Assembly: GCF_004342115.1 (NCBI RefSeq)
Contig: NZ_SMAC01000025.1
Coordinates: 1-46,516 of the forward strand
Direction of reading: 5' to 3'
Source of the DNA: Mannheimia haemolytica
GTDB lineage: Bacteria; Pseudomonadota; Gammaproteobacteria; Enterobacterales; Pasteurellaceae
DNA length: 46,516 nucleotides
Shown: one piece after another, positions 18,100 through 29,212 of the stretch
How the letters are laid out: each line of letters opens with the position of its first letter
Position numbering within the stretch: the stretch's first letter is position 1
Program-made: the position numbers and the translations under genes
Notes under the pieces: generated by a model
The model's database searches: none
The model's input: only the letters and a program-made list of their open reading frames with translations
Told to the model about the DNA's origin: nothing

Positions 18100-18642
18100 C
18101 TATTTTTTTAAGTATTCTCGTAGCATAAATAGAGCGGACAAATTCCGTGCTTCGGCAAAATCAGGATCTGCCAATAATTGATCAATTTTATCCAACGGAT
18201 AACGCACAATTTCCAGCGGTTCAGGCTCATCGCCTTCCAATTTTGATGGGTACAGATCTTGTGCCAAAAACAGGTGCATTAAGCCGTACATATGGCTTGG
18301 CGAACTGTAAAGCGACCGCAGAAAATCTAATTTTTTCGCCCCAAAACCAATTTCTTCTTGTAATTCACGGTTCGCACTCTCAATCGGCTCTTCACCTGCA
18401 TCCACAATGCCTTTCGGAAAACCCAGCTCGTAACGCTCCGAGCCGACCGCATACTCTTTCACAAAAATCAGCTCGTTGTTTTGAATCGGAATCACCATTA
18501 CCGAAGAACGGCGATTCGGCGTAAGTCGTTCGTAAGTTCGCTCTTCGCCATTAGAAAAGCGTAAATCGACCGCTTGCACCTCAAAAATGCGAGATTTCGC
18601 TACTGTTTTAATGTTCAAAATTTCAGGAAGTTGTTTTATCAT
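18100..18642 (-). CDS. nudE: ADP-compounds hydrolase NudE (Nudix)
   Basis: The 180-residue protein has a full Nudix box, G(x5)E(x7)REL(x)EE(x)GF, in GIVDAGEEPIESANREL followed by QEEIGF (residues about 76-98). NudE hydrolyses ADP-ribose, NADH and Ap3A-type compounds. It is divergent from hslR, the neighbourhood also seen in E. coli, and likely forms an operon with cysQ. The ATG at 18642 has GGTGAG upstream. Confidence 0.93.
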   Translation of the reverse strand: MIKQLPEILNIKTVAKSRIFEVQAVDLRFSNGEERTYERLTPNRRSSVMVIPIQNNELIFVKEYAVGSERYELGFPKGIVDAGEEPIESANRELQEEIGFGAKKLDFLRSLYSSPSHMYGLMHLFLAQDLYPSKLEGDEPEPLEIVRYPLDKIDQLLADPDFAEARNLSALFMLREYLKK

Positions 18643-18729
18643 TTTATCTCACCTTTTTGAGTTATTTTAGTTGAAAAATCTCACTTTCGCTCTAATATTT
18701 CGACTATTGTTTTGATTTTAAGGCAGAAA

Positions 18730-19146
18730 ATGAAAAATAAACACGAAAAAGAACAAAACGACGCCGAAGTTCGGCTAGATAAATGGCTTTGGGCGGCTCG
18801 TTTTTATAAAACCCGTTCGATTGCCAAAGCAATGATTGAAGGGGGTAAAGTCCATTATAATGGGCAAAGAGCTAAAGTTAGCAAAGCGGTGGAGATCGGT
18901 GCCATCATCAAACTTCGCCAAGGCAATGAAGAAAAAGAGGTGGAAGTGTTAGCCCTCAGTGACCAACGCCGAGGGGCTCCGGAAGCCCAACTGCTCTACA
19001 GTGAAACCGAAAAAAGCATTAAACACCGTGAGGCAATGGTATTTGCCCGCAAAGCGAATGCTCTTTCAATGCCACACCCTGATCGCCGTCCAAACAAAAA
19101 AGAACGGCGGGATTTAATCAAATTCAAAGAGCAAGAATTTAGCTAA
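18730..19146 (+). CDS. hslR: Ribosome-associated heat-shock protein Hsp15
   Basis: About 138 residues. An S4 RNA-binding domain occupies roughly 14-80 (VRLDKWLWAARFYKTRSIAKAMIEGG split across the start of the domain, then KVHYNGQRAKVSK), followed by a basic C-terminal helix. Hsp15 binds free 50S subunits carrying a nascent chain and helps recycle them. The ATG at 18730 has AAGG about 7 nt upstream; a TTG six codons earlier is less likely. hslO follows after a 244-bp repeat-rich gap, whereas these genes are adjacent in enterics. Confidence 0.92.
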   Translation: MKNKHEKEQNDAEVRLDKWLWAARFYKTRSIAKAMIEGGKVHYNGQRAKVSKAVEIGAIIKLRQGNEEKEVEVLALSDQRRGAPEAQLLYSETEKSIKHREAMVFARKANALSMPHPDRRPNKKERRDLIKFKEQEFS

Positions 19147-19189
19147 GCCCTTGCAATCAGAAAAATAATCCCTATATTGAATATCCTAA

Positions 19190-19254
19190 TGTAGGGGCGA
19201 AAAATTTTTCGCCCCTATATAATTATTTCGGGCGAATATTGATTCGCCCCTACA
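19190..19254. repeat. GGGGCGAA inverted-repeat cluster, family C copy 1
   Basis: A near-perfect hairpin TAGGGGCGAAAAA/TTTTTCGCCCCTA (19192-19217) is followed by GGGCGAAT (19230-19237) facing ATTCGCCC (19242-19249) and ending CCCCTACAG. It resembles short dispersed repeats found in many bacterial genomes. A second copy with a different stem is at 25713. Confidence 0.65.
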
Positions 19255-19280
19255 GCGTTCGATTTGCACATTTTTAGCCA

Positions 19281-19354
19281 CAAAATGCATTGCATTTTGA
19301 ACGTTGGCTTTGCCAACGGCTCCGTAGGAGCGAACAAAATTAGAAATAATTTTG
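19281..19354 (+). repeat. Four-hairpin intergenic repeat, family B copy 1
   Basis: Four consecutive perfect hairpins: CAAAATGC with GCATTTTG, CGTTGGC with GCCAACG (loop TTT), GCTCC with GGAGC (loop GTA), and CAAAATTA with TAATTTTG (loop GAAA). Linkers are only 2-4 nt. It lies in the hslR-hslO gap and shares GAACGTTGGC and the following layout with 35798-35843. Confidence 0.75.
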
Positions 19355-19390
19355 TGAGTAATAATCGACCGCTTGCAACGAGGAATCAAA

Positions 19391-20284
19391 ATGAATTACA
19401 CCAAAGACAATGACAAACTCTACCGCTATTTATTCAAAGACCGAGCGGTACGGGGCGAATGGGTGCGTTTAAACAACACCTTTACCGAGACCTTAAACAC
19501 CCATCACTACCCTAAAGCAGTACAAAATTTACTCGGAGAAATGTTAGTCGCAACCAGTTTGCTGACTGCAACAATGAAATTTAACGGCAACATTACTGTG
19601 CAGATTCAAGGTGACGGCCCGTTAAAATTGGCGGTTGTGAACGGTAACGACCAACAGCAACTCCGTGCTTTAGCCCGTGTTCAGGCAGATATTGCAGACA
19701 CAGCCTCGTTAGCGGAAATGATCGGCAATGGTGTATTAGTGATTTCTATTATCCCAACCGATGGTGAACGTTATCAAGGGGTGATTGCTCTCGATAAACC
19801 AACCATTCGTGAATGTTTAGAAGATTACTTCGCCCGCTCCGAGCAATTACAAACCCACCTCGTTATCCGCACAGGCGAATTTGAAGGCAAAGCAGTGGCA
19901 GGCGGTATGTTGCTACAAATTATGCCGGACGGCACAGGCTCAAGAGATGATTTTGAGCATTTAGCCACGCTCACTGAAACCGTAAAAGATGAAGAGTTAT
20001 TTGGTTTAGAGGCAGAAGAATTGCTCTATCGCCTCTACCACGAAGAGCAAGTAGAAGTTTACCCACCACAAGATACTGAATTTAAATGTGGCTGCTCAAG
20101 AGAGCGTTCAGGCTCCGCATTATTACTGGTGCCGGCAGAAGAAATCGAAGAAATGTTGGAGGAAAAACAAGGCGTGATCGATATGCAATGTGAATGCTGC
20201 GGGACACAATATTTCTTTGACAAAGCGGCGATTGAAGGCTTTAAGGAAGAAACTGAAAAATTAAGTAAGTTAGGGTTAAATTAA
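19391..20284 (+). CDS. hslO: Redox-regulated chaperone Hsp33
   Basis: About 297 residues. The C-terminal zinc/redox switch is visible: CGC in FKCGCSRERS (CxC) and, about 30 residues later, CECC (CxxC) in MQCECCGTQY, so the protein should be activated by oxidation that releases zinc. The N-terminal domain includes the conserved GNG and GDGPLK segments. An extra Cys inside the second pair (CECC) is a minor peculiarity. The ATG at 19391 is preceded by GAGGAA; the TTG at 19373 gives no better start. It is the last gene before the convergent histidine operon. Confidence 0.95.
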   Translation: MNYTKDNDKLYRYLFKDRAVRGEWVRLNNTFTETLNTHHYPKAVQNLLGEMLVATSLLTATMKFNGNITVQIQGDGPLKLAVVNGNDQQQLRALARVQADIADTASLAEMIGNGVLVISIIPTDGERYQGVIALDKPTIRECLEDYFARSEQLQTHLVIRTGEFEGKAVAGGMLLQIMPDGTGSRDDFEHLATLTETVKDEELFGLEAEELLYRLYHEEQVEVYPPQDTEFKCGCSRERSGSALLLVPAEEIEEMLEEKQGVIDMQCECCGTQYFFDKAAIEGFKEETEKLSKLGLN

Positions 20285-20290
20285 GCTAAA

Positions 20291-20353
20291 CAAGCGGTCA
20301 AGTTTCTTGTCTTTTTTGCAATTTGTAAAAAAACGGTGAAATTTGACCGCTTG
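20291..20353. terminator. Inverted uptake-sequence pair between hslO and hisIE
   Basis: CAAGCGGTCAA (20291-20301) and TTGACCGCTTG (20343-20353) form an 11-bp stem with a 41-nt loop, placed between converging genes. Probably a bidirectional transcript end. Confidence 0.55.
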
Positions 20354-20357
20354 CATT

Positions 20358-20996
20358 TTACTTATTTGAGCCTTCTGGGTGTAACCCAATCCCTTTGTGG
20401 CGTTCTTTTAGTTTAGCATTGATCTCTGCCCACGAGAGATCGGCATTGTGCAATAACACCGTTAAGTGATACATCAGATCAGCCACTTCACCGACCAACT
20501 CTTCCCGATCATTTTTCATTGCCGCAATCACGCTTTCTACTGCCTCTTCCCCTACTTTTTGGACGATTTTTGGCGTGCCTTTGGCGTAAAGTTTAGCGGT
20601 ATAAGAACTTTCCGGATCAGCATTTTTACGTTCGGCTATCATTCGTTCTAATTTGCTGAAAAAGATCCAATCTGGTTGTTCTTGTTCAAACTGATGAAAA
20701 CAGCTCTCCGCCCCCGTATGGCAGGTTTCGCCGATAGGGTTAGCGAGGATTAACAGGGTGTCGTTATCACAATCCAAACTCATATCCACCACGTTTAGGA
20801 AATTGCCCGAGGTTTCGCCTTTCGTCCACAGCCGTTGTTTAGTACGGGAGTAAAAAGTCACTCGCTTTTCAGCCAGCGTTTTTTCGAGGGCTTGTTGGTT
20901 CATATATCCTAACATCAGTACTTCGCAGGTTTGGGCGTTTTGGACGATAACGGGCAGTAAGCCGTCCACTTTTTGCCAGTCTATTTTATTTTGCAT
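20358..20996 (-). CDS. hisI: Bifunctional phosphoribosyl-AMP cyclohydrolase / phosphoribosyl-ATP pyrophosphatase
   Basis: The 212-residue fusion carries steps 2 and 3 of histidine synthesis. The HisI (cyclohydrolase) half, about 1-115, has [11 protein letters not shown] and [13 protein letters not shown] with the zinc-binding Asp and Cys residues. The HisE (pyrophosphohydrolase) half, about 118-205, has [20 protein letters not shown] with its acidic metal ligands. Fusion order and length match enteric HisIE. It is the last gene of the histidine operon, separated from hisF by a VOC gene. Confidence 0.97.
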   Translation of the reverse strand: MQNKIDWQKVDGLLPVIVQNAQTCEVLMLGYMNQQALEKTLAEKRVTFYSRTKQRLWTKGETSGNFLNVVDMSLDCDNDTLLILANPIGETCHTGAESCFHQFEQEQPDWIFFSKLERMIAERKNADPESSYTAKLYAKGTPKIVQKVGEEAVESVIAAMKNDREELVGEVADLMYHLTVLLHNADLSWAEINAKLKERHKGIGLHPEGSNK

Positions 20997-21022
20997 TTTT
21001 TCTTCCTTTTTTGACCGCTTGT

Positions 21023-21405
21023 TTAGACATATCGGCTTATTTCAATCAAATTACCATCAGGGTCACGGCAATAAACCGACTCAATTTTTCCCACTGCCCC
21101 CGTACGAGGCACAATCCCACCTTCCAAAATCTCCACCTGATGTCGCTGTAACACATAGATAACCTCCTGAAGTGGAGTTACCGTTAAGAGGCATAAATCT
21201 GCCGTGCCACAATCGGCATTTTGGGCATTGGGTAGGATTTCTGCACCTTTTTGGTGGAGGTTGATTTTCTGTGTGCCAAACAAAAGCGCTTTGCGATTAT
21301 CGCCAAAGGCGATTTCTTGCATACCCAAAATGGTCGTATAAAAATCAATGGTTTTTTGCATATCGGCAACGGTTAAAACCAGATGATCTAAGGCAGTAAT
21401 CTTAA

Positions 21406-21409
<4 letters not shown>
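21023..21409 (-). CDS. VOC-family (glyoxalase/bleomycin-resistance fold) protein
   Basis: A 128-residue protein beginning [24 protein letters not shown] and ending [16 protein letters not shown], the two ends of the vicinal-oxygen-chelate fold. The likely metal ligands His (DHL) and Glu (IEIS) are present. The family covers many lyases, dioxygenases and resistance proteins, and the substrate cannot be read from sequence. Its start overlaps the hisF stop by 4 nt (ATGA), so it is translated within the histidine operon, between hisF and hisIE. It is not part of the standard histidine gene set. Confidence 0.85.
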
Positions 21410-23032
<1,623 letters not shown>

Positions 23033-23079
23033 TACAAGCGGTCAAATTCTTCCAAAAACTTGCAAAAAACCGACCGCAC

Positions 23080-23925
23080 TTATTTCTTCACCTGTTTCGC
23101 CACTTGTTCAATCACCGCAGCGAAATCAATCGCATTTTGTTGCGTAATCACCGGTTTGCCGGTCTCTGCCTCCAAACTTTCCCGAGCCACTTTTGCAACA
23201 TTTCCGCCCCGTTTGGCAACGGTTTTATTTTCTTCCAAGCCCTGTGGGTGGCTGATTTGAGCGATGTCTTTGGTGGCAGCCTCAGCAAGCATATTCAGCA
23301 CCAACTCGGTGGTCGTCATATTGTCTCGCAGACTTTCCTTTTTCAGCCCTTTGAAATCCTTATATTGGCGAGTAGTCATACCGCTCCACGCCTGTGTGAT
23401 TTCATTGGTGAGAATCGCAAATTCTCTGCCCGCTTGCACACCGTGATCTTGCCAAGTATCCGTCAGTTCTTTTCGCACCTGAATGGCTTGCAAGCGTTGG
23501 TTAATCCACTCACGGGAATATCCCTTTTTCAAGTAAGTAGCCAAAGCTCGGTCAATGGTCAATTCAGGATCGATAATCTCATCAATCCGCTCTTTGCCTA
23601 CCTCTGCCAGCCACATTTTCAACGGCTCGGCTTTCGGGCTTGGCACAGACTGAATAATACGGAAAATGCCTTGTAAATCCGTGGCATCGGTTTCCCGCAT
23701 TTTTCCGTCTGGGGCTTTTAATTTCAACTGTACGATTTTTTCGTACAGTTCAATTCCGCCCTCTTCGTCCTTGATTTTCCGCTTTAAATCACTCCAATAA
23801 CGGCGTGGATTGCTACTTTGCGTCAGCACCTCGATAATGTCCACCACCGAGAAAAACCACTCTTCTTTTTCGCTATCCCACACCGAGCGGATTTGGCTGT
23901 TTTCAAATAGTTTAATTTCGTTCAT
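23080..23925 (-). CDS. BRO-N / prophage antirepressor-family protein
   Basis: The 281-residue protein begins with a BRO-N-type domain (IRSVWDSEKEEWFFSVVDIIEVLTQSSNPRRYWSDLKRKI split over residues 12-52), shared by phage antirepressors and baculovirus repeated ORFs. The C-terminal part (about 130-281), with EFAILTNEITQAWSGMTTRQYKDFKGL and a conserved Lys/Glu-rich end, is typical of stand-alone chromosomal members. DNA binding is likely; the target is unknown. It lies between hisH and hisA on the same strand without a clear promoter of its own, so it is probably expressed with the histidine genes. Confidence 0.83.
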   Translation of the reverse strand: MNEIKLFENSQIRSVWDSEKEEWFFSVVDIIEVLTQSSNPRRYWSDLKRKIKDEEGGIELYEKIVQLKLKAPDGKMRETDATDLQGIFRIIQSVPSPKAEPLKMWLAEVGKERIDEIIDPELTIDRALATYLKKGYSREWINQRLQAIQVRKELTDTWQDHGVQAGREFAILTNEITQAWSGMTTRQYKDFKGLKKESLRDNMTTTELVLNMLAEAATKDIAQISHPQGLEENKTVAKRGGNVAKVARESLEAETGKPVITQQNAIDFAAVIEQVAKQVKK

Positions 23926-24023
23926 TTCTCACCTTCTTTCACTGGTTAAATTAACAGTAATTTTGTCGAAATAAAGCGAGAAATCAAGCCCTATTTTCAA
24001 ACTTTTCGATCGAGATCACAAAA

Positions 24024-24617
24024 TCAGACATTCTCCACAAAATTCCTGAGCAACTTCGCCCCAGCCTCGCCCGAACGCTCGGGGTGGAACTGTACGCCGT
24101 AGAAGTTTTGGCTGGCAATGGCAGCGGAAAACGGCACGCCGTAGTCGCAGGTGGCGATGGTGTTCTCATTCGGTAGCACACCGTAGCTATGCACAAAATA
24201 GAAATGATTGCCTTGCTCAATGTCGTGAAATAGCGGATGGTCGGCTTGGTATTGCACCTTGTTCCAGCCCATATGCGGCAACGGCAAACCGCATTCAGGC
24301 AAGCGTTCGGTTTTGCCACTCATTAAGTTCAGTGTTGCCACATCGCCTTCGTGGGAAAATTCCGTCATTAACTGCATTCCTAAGCAGATGCCAAGCATCG
24401 GCTGGGTGGCGTTGCGAATGGTGTCGATAAGTCGGCGATCGTGCAAGATCGCCATCGCCGCCGCTGCTGTTCCCACACCGGGGAGTAGCAATTTATCGGC
24501 AGATTGGATTTTGTTGAGATCTCGCGAGATCTCAGCCCGAATGCCAAGACGGTCAAAAGCAAATTTGACCGAAGACAGGTTGGCACAGCCTGTGTCGATG
24601 ATGGTGAGGTTGGTCAT
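24024..24617 (-). CDS. hisH: Imidazole glycerol phosphate synthase, glutaminase subunit
   Basis: The 197-residue class I glutamine amidotransferase supplies ammonia to HisF. The nucleophile is in MLGICLGMQLM and the His/Glu of the triad are in GVQFHPERSG. Full length and apparently intact. Its ATG overlaps the stop of the upstream AbiC-like gene (ATGA), so its translation may now depend on that gene. It is separated from hisA by the BRO gene. Confidence 0.96.
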   Translation of the reverse strand: MTNLTIIDTGCANLSSVKFAFDRLGIRAEISRDLNKIQSADKLLLPGVGTAAAAMAILHDRRLIDTIRNATQPMLGICLGMQLMTEFSHEGDVATLNLMSGKTERLPECGLPLPHMGWNKVQYQADHPLFHDIEQGNHFYFVHSYGVLPNENTIATCDYGVPFSAAIASQNFYGVQFHPERSGEAGAKLLRNFVENV

Positions 24618-25651
24618 TTAGTTTCCTGAGTTAAGTATTTCTTATAGTGAAGTAAAATTGACTCAATATATCTGTTTCCTTCAAAAGCTTTCTTATCGAA
24701 TCTTTTGATAATTGCCAAAAATAAACTATTAAAGAAAAAATCAGATTTAAAATTATTATTTAGTAAATCTATATCTAGTTGCTCACCTTTTAGTTTTACA
24801 CTTAAAATAGATTTATAACATTCCAATAACTCTGGAGTTCTTGTTTCATGCAATATAATTACAGCTCCATTCCTAGAAGGATTCAACTTGGAAATTAAGT
24901 CATCTAAATTTACTTCATTCATAAACATCAGATCTAAAATATTTTTATAAATGTTATCTATTGACTTAGAAAGCATTAAAGACTCTAAGTAGACTAAATC
25001 TATATGTTCTAAAAAACTAAATTCATTTATATAACCTATAAAATCATCATATGAATTATCTCTATCACAAAGATGAAAGGCTAAAATAACCAAAAGTTTT
25101 TTTGACAAAAAACTCCTAAGCAAACCAGAATATTCATTATTTACATTTAACTCTTTATTGTTATAAATAAATCTAAGCATTCTATATAAATTAAGAAAGT
25201 AGGAATTTATATTCGCATATTCTTTATTTAATCTTCCTACCTCACAATAAATCCTAGCATTTTCAAATCTATATGCTGTAATTAGCATATCATAAACATT
25301 ATCAATATTACCTTCTATTGATGAAATTTTAAGATTATGCTGCTCTAACATCATAAAAAATGTACGCTCAAAATCTTCTTTTCTTCTTCTCTTTTCTAAT
25401 ACTCTTTTGTCATTTTCAAATTCTTCTTTTTGCTCCTTAAATCTTTTACGTTCCAACTGCATTCCATGCAAAACACTCAATAAAGTAACAGCAGAAAATA
25501 TACCACCAATATAGCTACCAAAATGATCCCATTTTTCACTATCTGAGGATAATCCCCCGTGAAACTGATAAAAATATAATCCTAATAACAATACAACTAA
25601 CAGAACATACCATTTATTATTCTTTATAAAGTCAATAACTTCTCTAATCAT
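24614..25651 (-). CDS. Putative AbiC-type phage abortive-infection membrane protein
   Basis: About 345 residues. The N-terminus has a hydrophobic segment (about 15-30), then the pattern WDHFGSYIGGIFSAVTLLSVLHGMQLE (two parts of a second membrane helix), a long charged coiled coil (about 68-100), FERTFFMMLEQHN, and later SYFLNLYRMLRFIYNN and YSGLLRSFLSKKLL. This series matches what I know of the 'putative phage abortive infection protein' family (putAbiC). Such proteins are thought to stop phage growth by host arrest; function here is untested. It is much more A/T-rich than flanking his genes. The ATG at 25651 has AAGGAT upstream; the stop overlaps hisH by ATGA. Confidence 0.75.
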   Translation of the reverse strand: MIREVIDFIKNNKWYVLLVVLLLGLYFYQFHGGLSSDSEKWDHFGSYIGGIFSAVTLLSVLHGMQLERKRFKEQKEEFENDKRVLEKRRRKEDFERTFFMMLEQHNLKISSIEGNIDNVYDMLITAYRFENARIYCEVGRLNKEYANINSYFLNLYRMLRFIYNNKELNVNNEYSGLLRSFLSKKLLVILAFHLCDRDNSYDDFIGYINEFSFLEHIDLVYLESLMLSKSIDNIYKNILDLMFMNEVNLDDLISKLNPSRNGAVIILHETRTPELLECYKSILSVKLKGEQLDIDLLNNNFKSDFFFNSLFLAIIKRFDKKAFEGNRYIESILLHYKKYLTQETK

Positions 25652-25712
25652 CAATATATCCTTTATAACAAGCGGTCAAAATCCCCAAAAACTTTGCAAA
25701 TTTCAACCGCAC

Positions 25713-25741
25713 TTTCGGGCGGGTTAAAACCCGCCCCTACG
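25713..25741. repeat. GGGCG inverted repeat, family C copy 2
   Basis: GGGCGGGT (25717-25724) and ACCCGCCC (25729-25736) with a TAAA loop, flanked by TTTC and CTAC as in the copy at 19226-19254. The stem is changed on both arms relative to that copy. It sits between hisB and the AbiC-like gene, next to an uptake core at 25669. Confidence 0.65.
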
Positions 25742-25745
25742 GTGA

Positions 25746-26834
25746 TTATAATACACCTTTACTGCTTGGTAGTTCATTCCCTTCAATACGAATGCACTGT
25801 CTGAGTGTTCTGCCGAAGACTTTGAACAGGCTTTCGATTTTGTGGTGGTCGTTGTCGCCTTTTGCCTTGATGTGCAGGGTGGCGAGCATCGTGAAGGCGA
25901 TGGATTGGAAGAAGTGTTCGGTGAGCTCGGTGCTGAAATCGCCCACTTTGTCGCGTTTGAAATCCGCTTTGAACTTGATGAAAGGTCTGCCTGATAAGTC
26001 CATCGCACATTCCGCACGGCTTTCGTCCATCGGCAACACGAAGCCGAAACGGGCGATGCCGCGTTTGTCGCCAATCGCTTGTTTTAATGCGGTGCCGAGG
26101 GCGAGGGCGGTGTCTTCCACCGTGTGATGTTCGTCAATCCACAAGTCGCCTTTGGTGGTGATGTTCATTCTAAAACCGCCGTGGGTGGCAATTTGGTCAA
26201 GCATATGGTCGAAAAAGCCCACGCCGGTGCTGATTTCGTTGTTGCCTGTTTCGTCCAGCCACACTTGCACTTTGATGTCGGTCTCTTTGGTTTTACGGAT
26301 AACTTCGGCAAAGCGCTTTGGTCGCTCGCCAATGTTGGTGACGGCTTCGCCCAGTAGTTTTTCAGCAATCAAATCCCAGTTCAGTTTTTCAGGGTGATAT
26401 TGCAACGCCCGAATGCCAAGGTTTTCCGCCAGTTGCACATCGGTAGCACGGTCGCCAATCACAAAGCTGTTGGCTGGGTCGAACAGTTGGCGGTCGATAT
26501 ATTTTTGTAGCAGTTTGGTGTGCGGTTTGCGGCAATCGCAACCGTCTTCGGGCTTGTGTGGACAAATCAGCACATCATCAAATTCAATCCCTTGCGAGTT
26601 GAACAACGCCATCATTGCATTGTGCGGTTTGTCGAAATCTGCCTGTGGGAACGAACTCGTGCCTAAGCCGTCTTGGTTCGTAACCATCACAAAGCGGTAT
26701 TTGCCCTTGAGTTTGAGCAGGGCAGGAATCACGTTTTTCTCGAATTTCAGCTTTTCCAAGCTGTCGATTTGAAAATCGGTTTTTGGCTCATCAATTAACG
26801 TGCCGTCACGGTCGATAAAAAGGGTGGGTTGCAT
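25746..26834 (-). CDS. hisB: Bifunctional histidinol-phosphatase / imidazoleglycerol-phosphate dehydratase
   Basis: About 362 residues. The N-terminal HAD phosphatase has [13 protein letters not shown] (nucleophile and acid Asp), the zinc-binding [14 protein letters not shown] and IGDRATD. The C-terminal dehydratase (from about 170) has [18 protein letters not shown] and [14 protein letters not shown] with metal-binding His residues. A longer frame to 26870 would start within the hairpin repeat; the ATG at 26834 has AGGAG 6 nt upstream and gives the family N-terminus. Steps 6 and 8 of histidine synthesis. Confidence 0.97.
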   Translation of the reverse strand: MQPTLFIDRDGTLIDEPKTDFQIDSLEKLKFEKNVIPALLKLKGKYRFVMVTNQDGLGTSSFPQADFDKPHNAMMALFNSQGIEFDDVLICPHKPEDGCDCRKPHTKLLQKYIDRQLFDPANSFVIGDRATDVQLAENLGIRALQYHPEKLNWDLIAEKLLGEAVTNIGERPKRFAEVIRKTKETDIKVQVWLDETGNNEISTGVGFFDHMLDQIATHGGFRMNITTKGDLWIDEHHTVEDTALALGTALKQAIGDKRGIARFGFVLPMDESRAECAMDLSGRPFIKFKADFKRDKVGDFSTELTEHFFQSIAFTMLATLHIKAKGDNDHHKIESLFKVFGRTLRQCIRIEGNELPSSKGVL

Positions 26835-26864
26835 TGGTTTCTCCTGTATCTTATTCATTACTCT

Positions 26865-26979
26865 CCCCACACGCCAAGGCGTATGGGGTTAAGCATTAGT
26901 GAGAGACTTTGCCTCTCTGTATTCAGTCCCAAAGGGACTGACTTATGCGTAACCTAGTACGGCTATGCCGTGCTAGGCT
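26865..26979 (-). repeat. Four-hairpin intergenic repeat, family A copy 3
   Basis: Hairpins in order: CCCCACACGCC with GGCGTATGGGG (one mismatch), GAGAGAC with GCCTCTC (loop TTT, one mismatch), CAGTCCC with GGGACTG (loop AAA), and CCTAGTACGGC with GCCGTGCTAGG. Loops and the linker TATGCGTAACC match copy 1, while the CCTAG and CCCCA stems have exchanged places. It fills the gap between hisC and hisB. Confidence 0.75.
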
Positions 26980-27012
26980 ATAAATGTCTCTTAAAATACT
27001 GCTCGTTAAATT

Positions 27013-28098
<1,086 letters not shown>

Positions 28099-28109
28099 TT
28101 ATACATAGT

Positions 28110-28550
28110 TTAGAAATTTTTTCGATATTGAATAATACCGCTATCATTAGCTAATTTATTATAAAGCTGTTGTGCTTGATGATTGTTTTTATCTGTTACC
28201 CAATATACTCGGTTATATCCTTTTTCCTGTGCATATCGATAAATATATTCAATTAATTCTTTTCCTATGCCTTGGTTGCGATATTCAGCTAAAACAAATA
28301 AATCTTCCAAATAACAGCATTCAGTTAAATTCCAAGTATTTGGGTGAATCACAATATGAACAAAACCAACCATTCTGTTATCAACAAAAGCCCCAAATCC
28401 CTTTACATTTTCACTCTCTGAAACTTTCTGCCAAGTTGATTGAATAATATCATCTGCTAAATTCACTTGATAAAAATCTAAATATTGTTGCCACAATAGT
28501 TTCCATTCAGTGAGATTTTTGGAGGCTAACGGCGAAATATTAATACTCAT
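28110..28550 (-). CDS. GNAT-family N-acetyltransferase
   Basis: A 146-residue GNAT with LEDLFVLAEYRNQGIGKELIEYIYRYA (acetyl-CoA loop R/QxxGIG) and VYWVTDKNNHQAQQLYNKLA (motif B). It resembles small-molecule or aminoglycoside-type acetyltransferases of the YhdJ/PA4866-like general class, but I cannot assign a substrate. It is more A/T-rich than hisC, which it precedes by 29 bp on the same strand, downstream of the his attenuator. It replaces part of the region where hisD would be expected. Confidence 0.82.
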   Translation of the reverse strand: MSINISPLASKNLTEWKLLWQQYLDFYQVNLADDIIQSTWQKVSESENVKGFGAFVDNRMVGFVHIVIHPNTWNLTECCYLEDLFVLAEYRNQGIGKELIEYIYRYAQEKGYNRVYWVTDKNNHQAQQLYNKLANDSGIIQYRKNF

Positions 28551-28561
28551 ATTTTTTCCTG

Positions 28562-29090
28562 TTATGCTTTTAATAAAATAAAGTGTTCAATCAGTTTAAT
28601 CATCAGTTCTTTTTGTTCAGGCAAACTTTCTGCCACCAACAAGGCTAAGGCAACCAGTGTATTGACTGAGCAAACCAATCACCTGCTCAAACTCGATACC
28701 TCGTTCCTGCAAACGGCGTTCGTTAAGGGCATAGCCTTTTACCAGATAGTCTTTTAGGCGAGCGGTTGCCCAGATACGAAACTGAGTGCCAGCTTTGGAA
28801 TTCACCCGATAGCCAACAGAAATAATCGCATCTAGATTATAAAATTCCACTTGGCGAACGACTTCTCTAGCACCTTCAATTTGAACTGTTGCATTTTTTG
28901 CAACAGTTGCCTCACGCTCCAGTTCACCTTCTTGGTAGATATTTCGTAAGTGCCGAGAAATAACAGACTTGTCTCGTCCAAAAATATCTGCCATTTGCTG
29001 TAAACTTAGCCACACCGTTTCCTTATCAAACTGCACGGAAACTTGGGTTTTGCCGTCTTGGCTTTGGTAAATTTCAATCGGGTTTTTCAT
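28562..29090 (-). pseudogene. RhuM-family protein, truncated and frame-disrupted
   Basis: The open frame 28617-29090 (157 codons) starts as a RhuM-type protein: an HTH region (VWLSLQQMADIFGRDKSVISRHL, split over residues 26-48), EVVRQVEFYNLDAIISVGYRV and SKAGTQFRIWATARLKDY. Relatives are about 330 residues. After LLSQ at about 143 the frame yields an unrelated tail and stops. A second frame from 28666 to TAA at 28562 encodes 34 residues ending LIEHFILLKA that look like a real C-terminus, so an internal deletion plus frame change is likely. It is the first gene after the his attenuator. Confidence 0.72.
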
Positions 29091-29111
29091 ATTATTCCCA
29101 AATTTTATCTA

Positions 29112-29146
29112 TAAAAAAATCTCTCGAAAGTTGCCTTCCGAGAGAT
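29112..29146 (-). terminator. his attenuator terminator
   Basis: On the minus strand ATCTCTCG (29146-29139) and CGAGAGAT (29126-29119) form a stem followed by TTTTTTT (29119-29113). It lies about 70 nt after the hisL stop and 22 bp before the next start codon. Its 5' arm region overlaps CTCGGAAG (29142-29135), which can instead pair with the upstream CTTCCGAG. Confidence 0.85.
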
Positions 29147-29168
29147 CTTTATTGATTTGCTACACTTG

Positions 29169-29187
29169 CTCGGAAGAGTTATCTTCC
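29169..29187 (-). promoter_or_regulatory. his antiterminator / sequestering segment
   Basis: On the minus strand GGAAGA and TCTTCC (29187-29172) can form a small hairpin, while CTTCCGAG (29176-29169) is the exact complement of CTCGGAAG in the terminator's 5' arm. The two pairings exclude each other, as required for ribosome-mediated attenuation: stalling at the His codons would free this segment to block the terminator. Confidence 0.75.
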
Positions 29188-29212
29188 GCACACACCAAAT
29201 GCCCGAAAGATA

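Noticed and set aside
26835-26870. Longer hisB start
   Set aside because: The extra codons begin within the family A repeat. The ATG at 26834 has AGGAG at the right distance and gives the known N-terminus.
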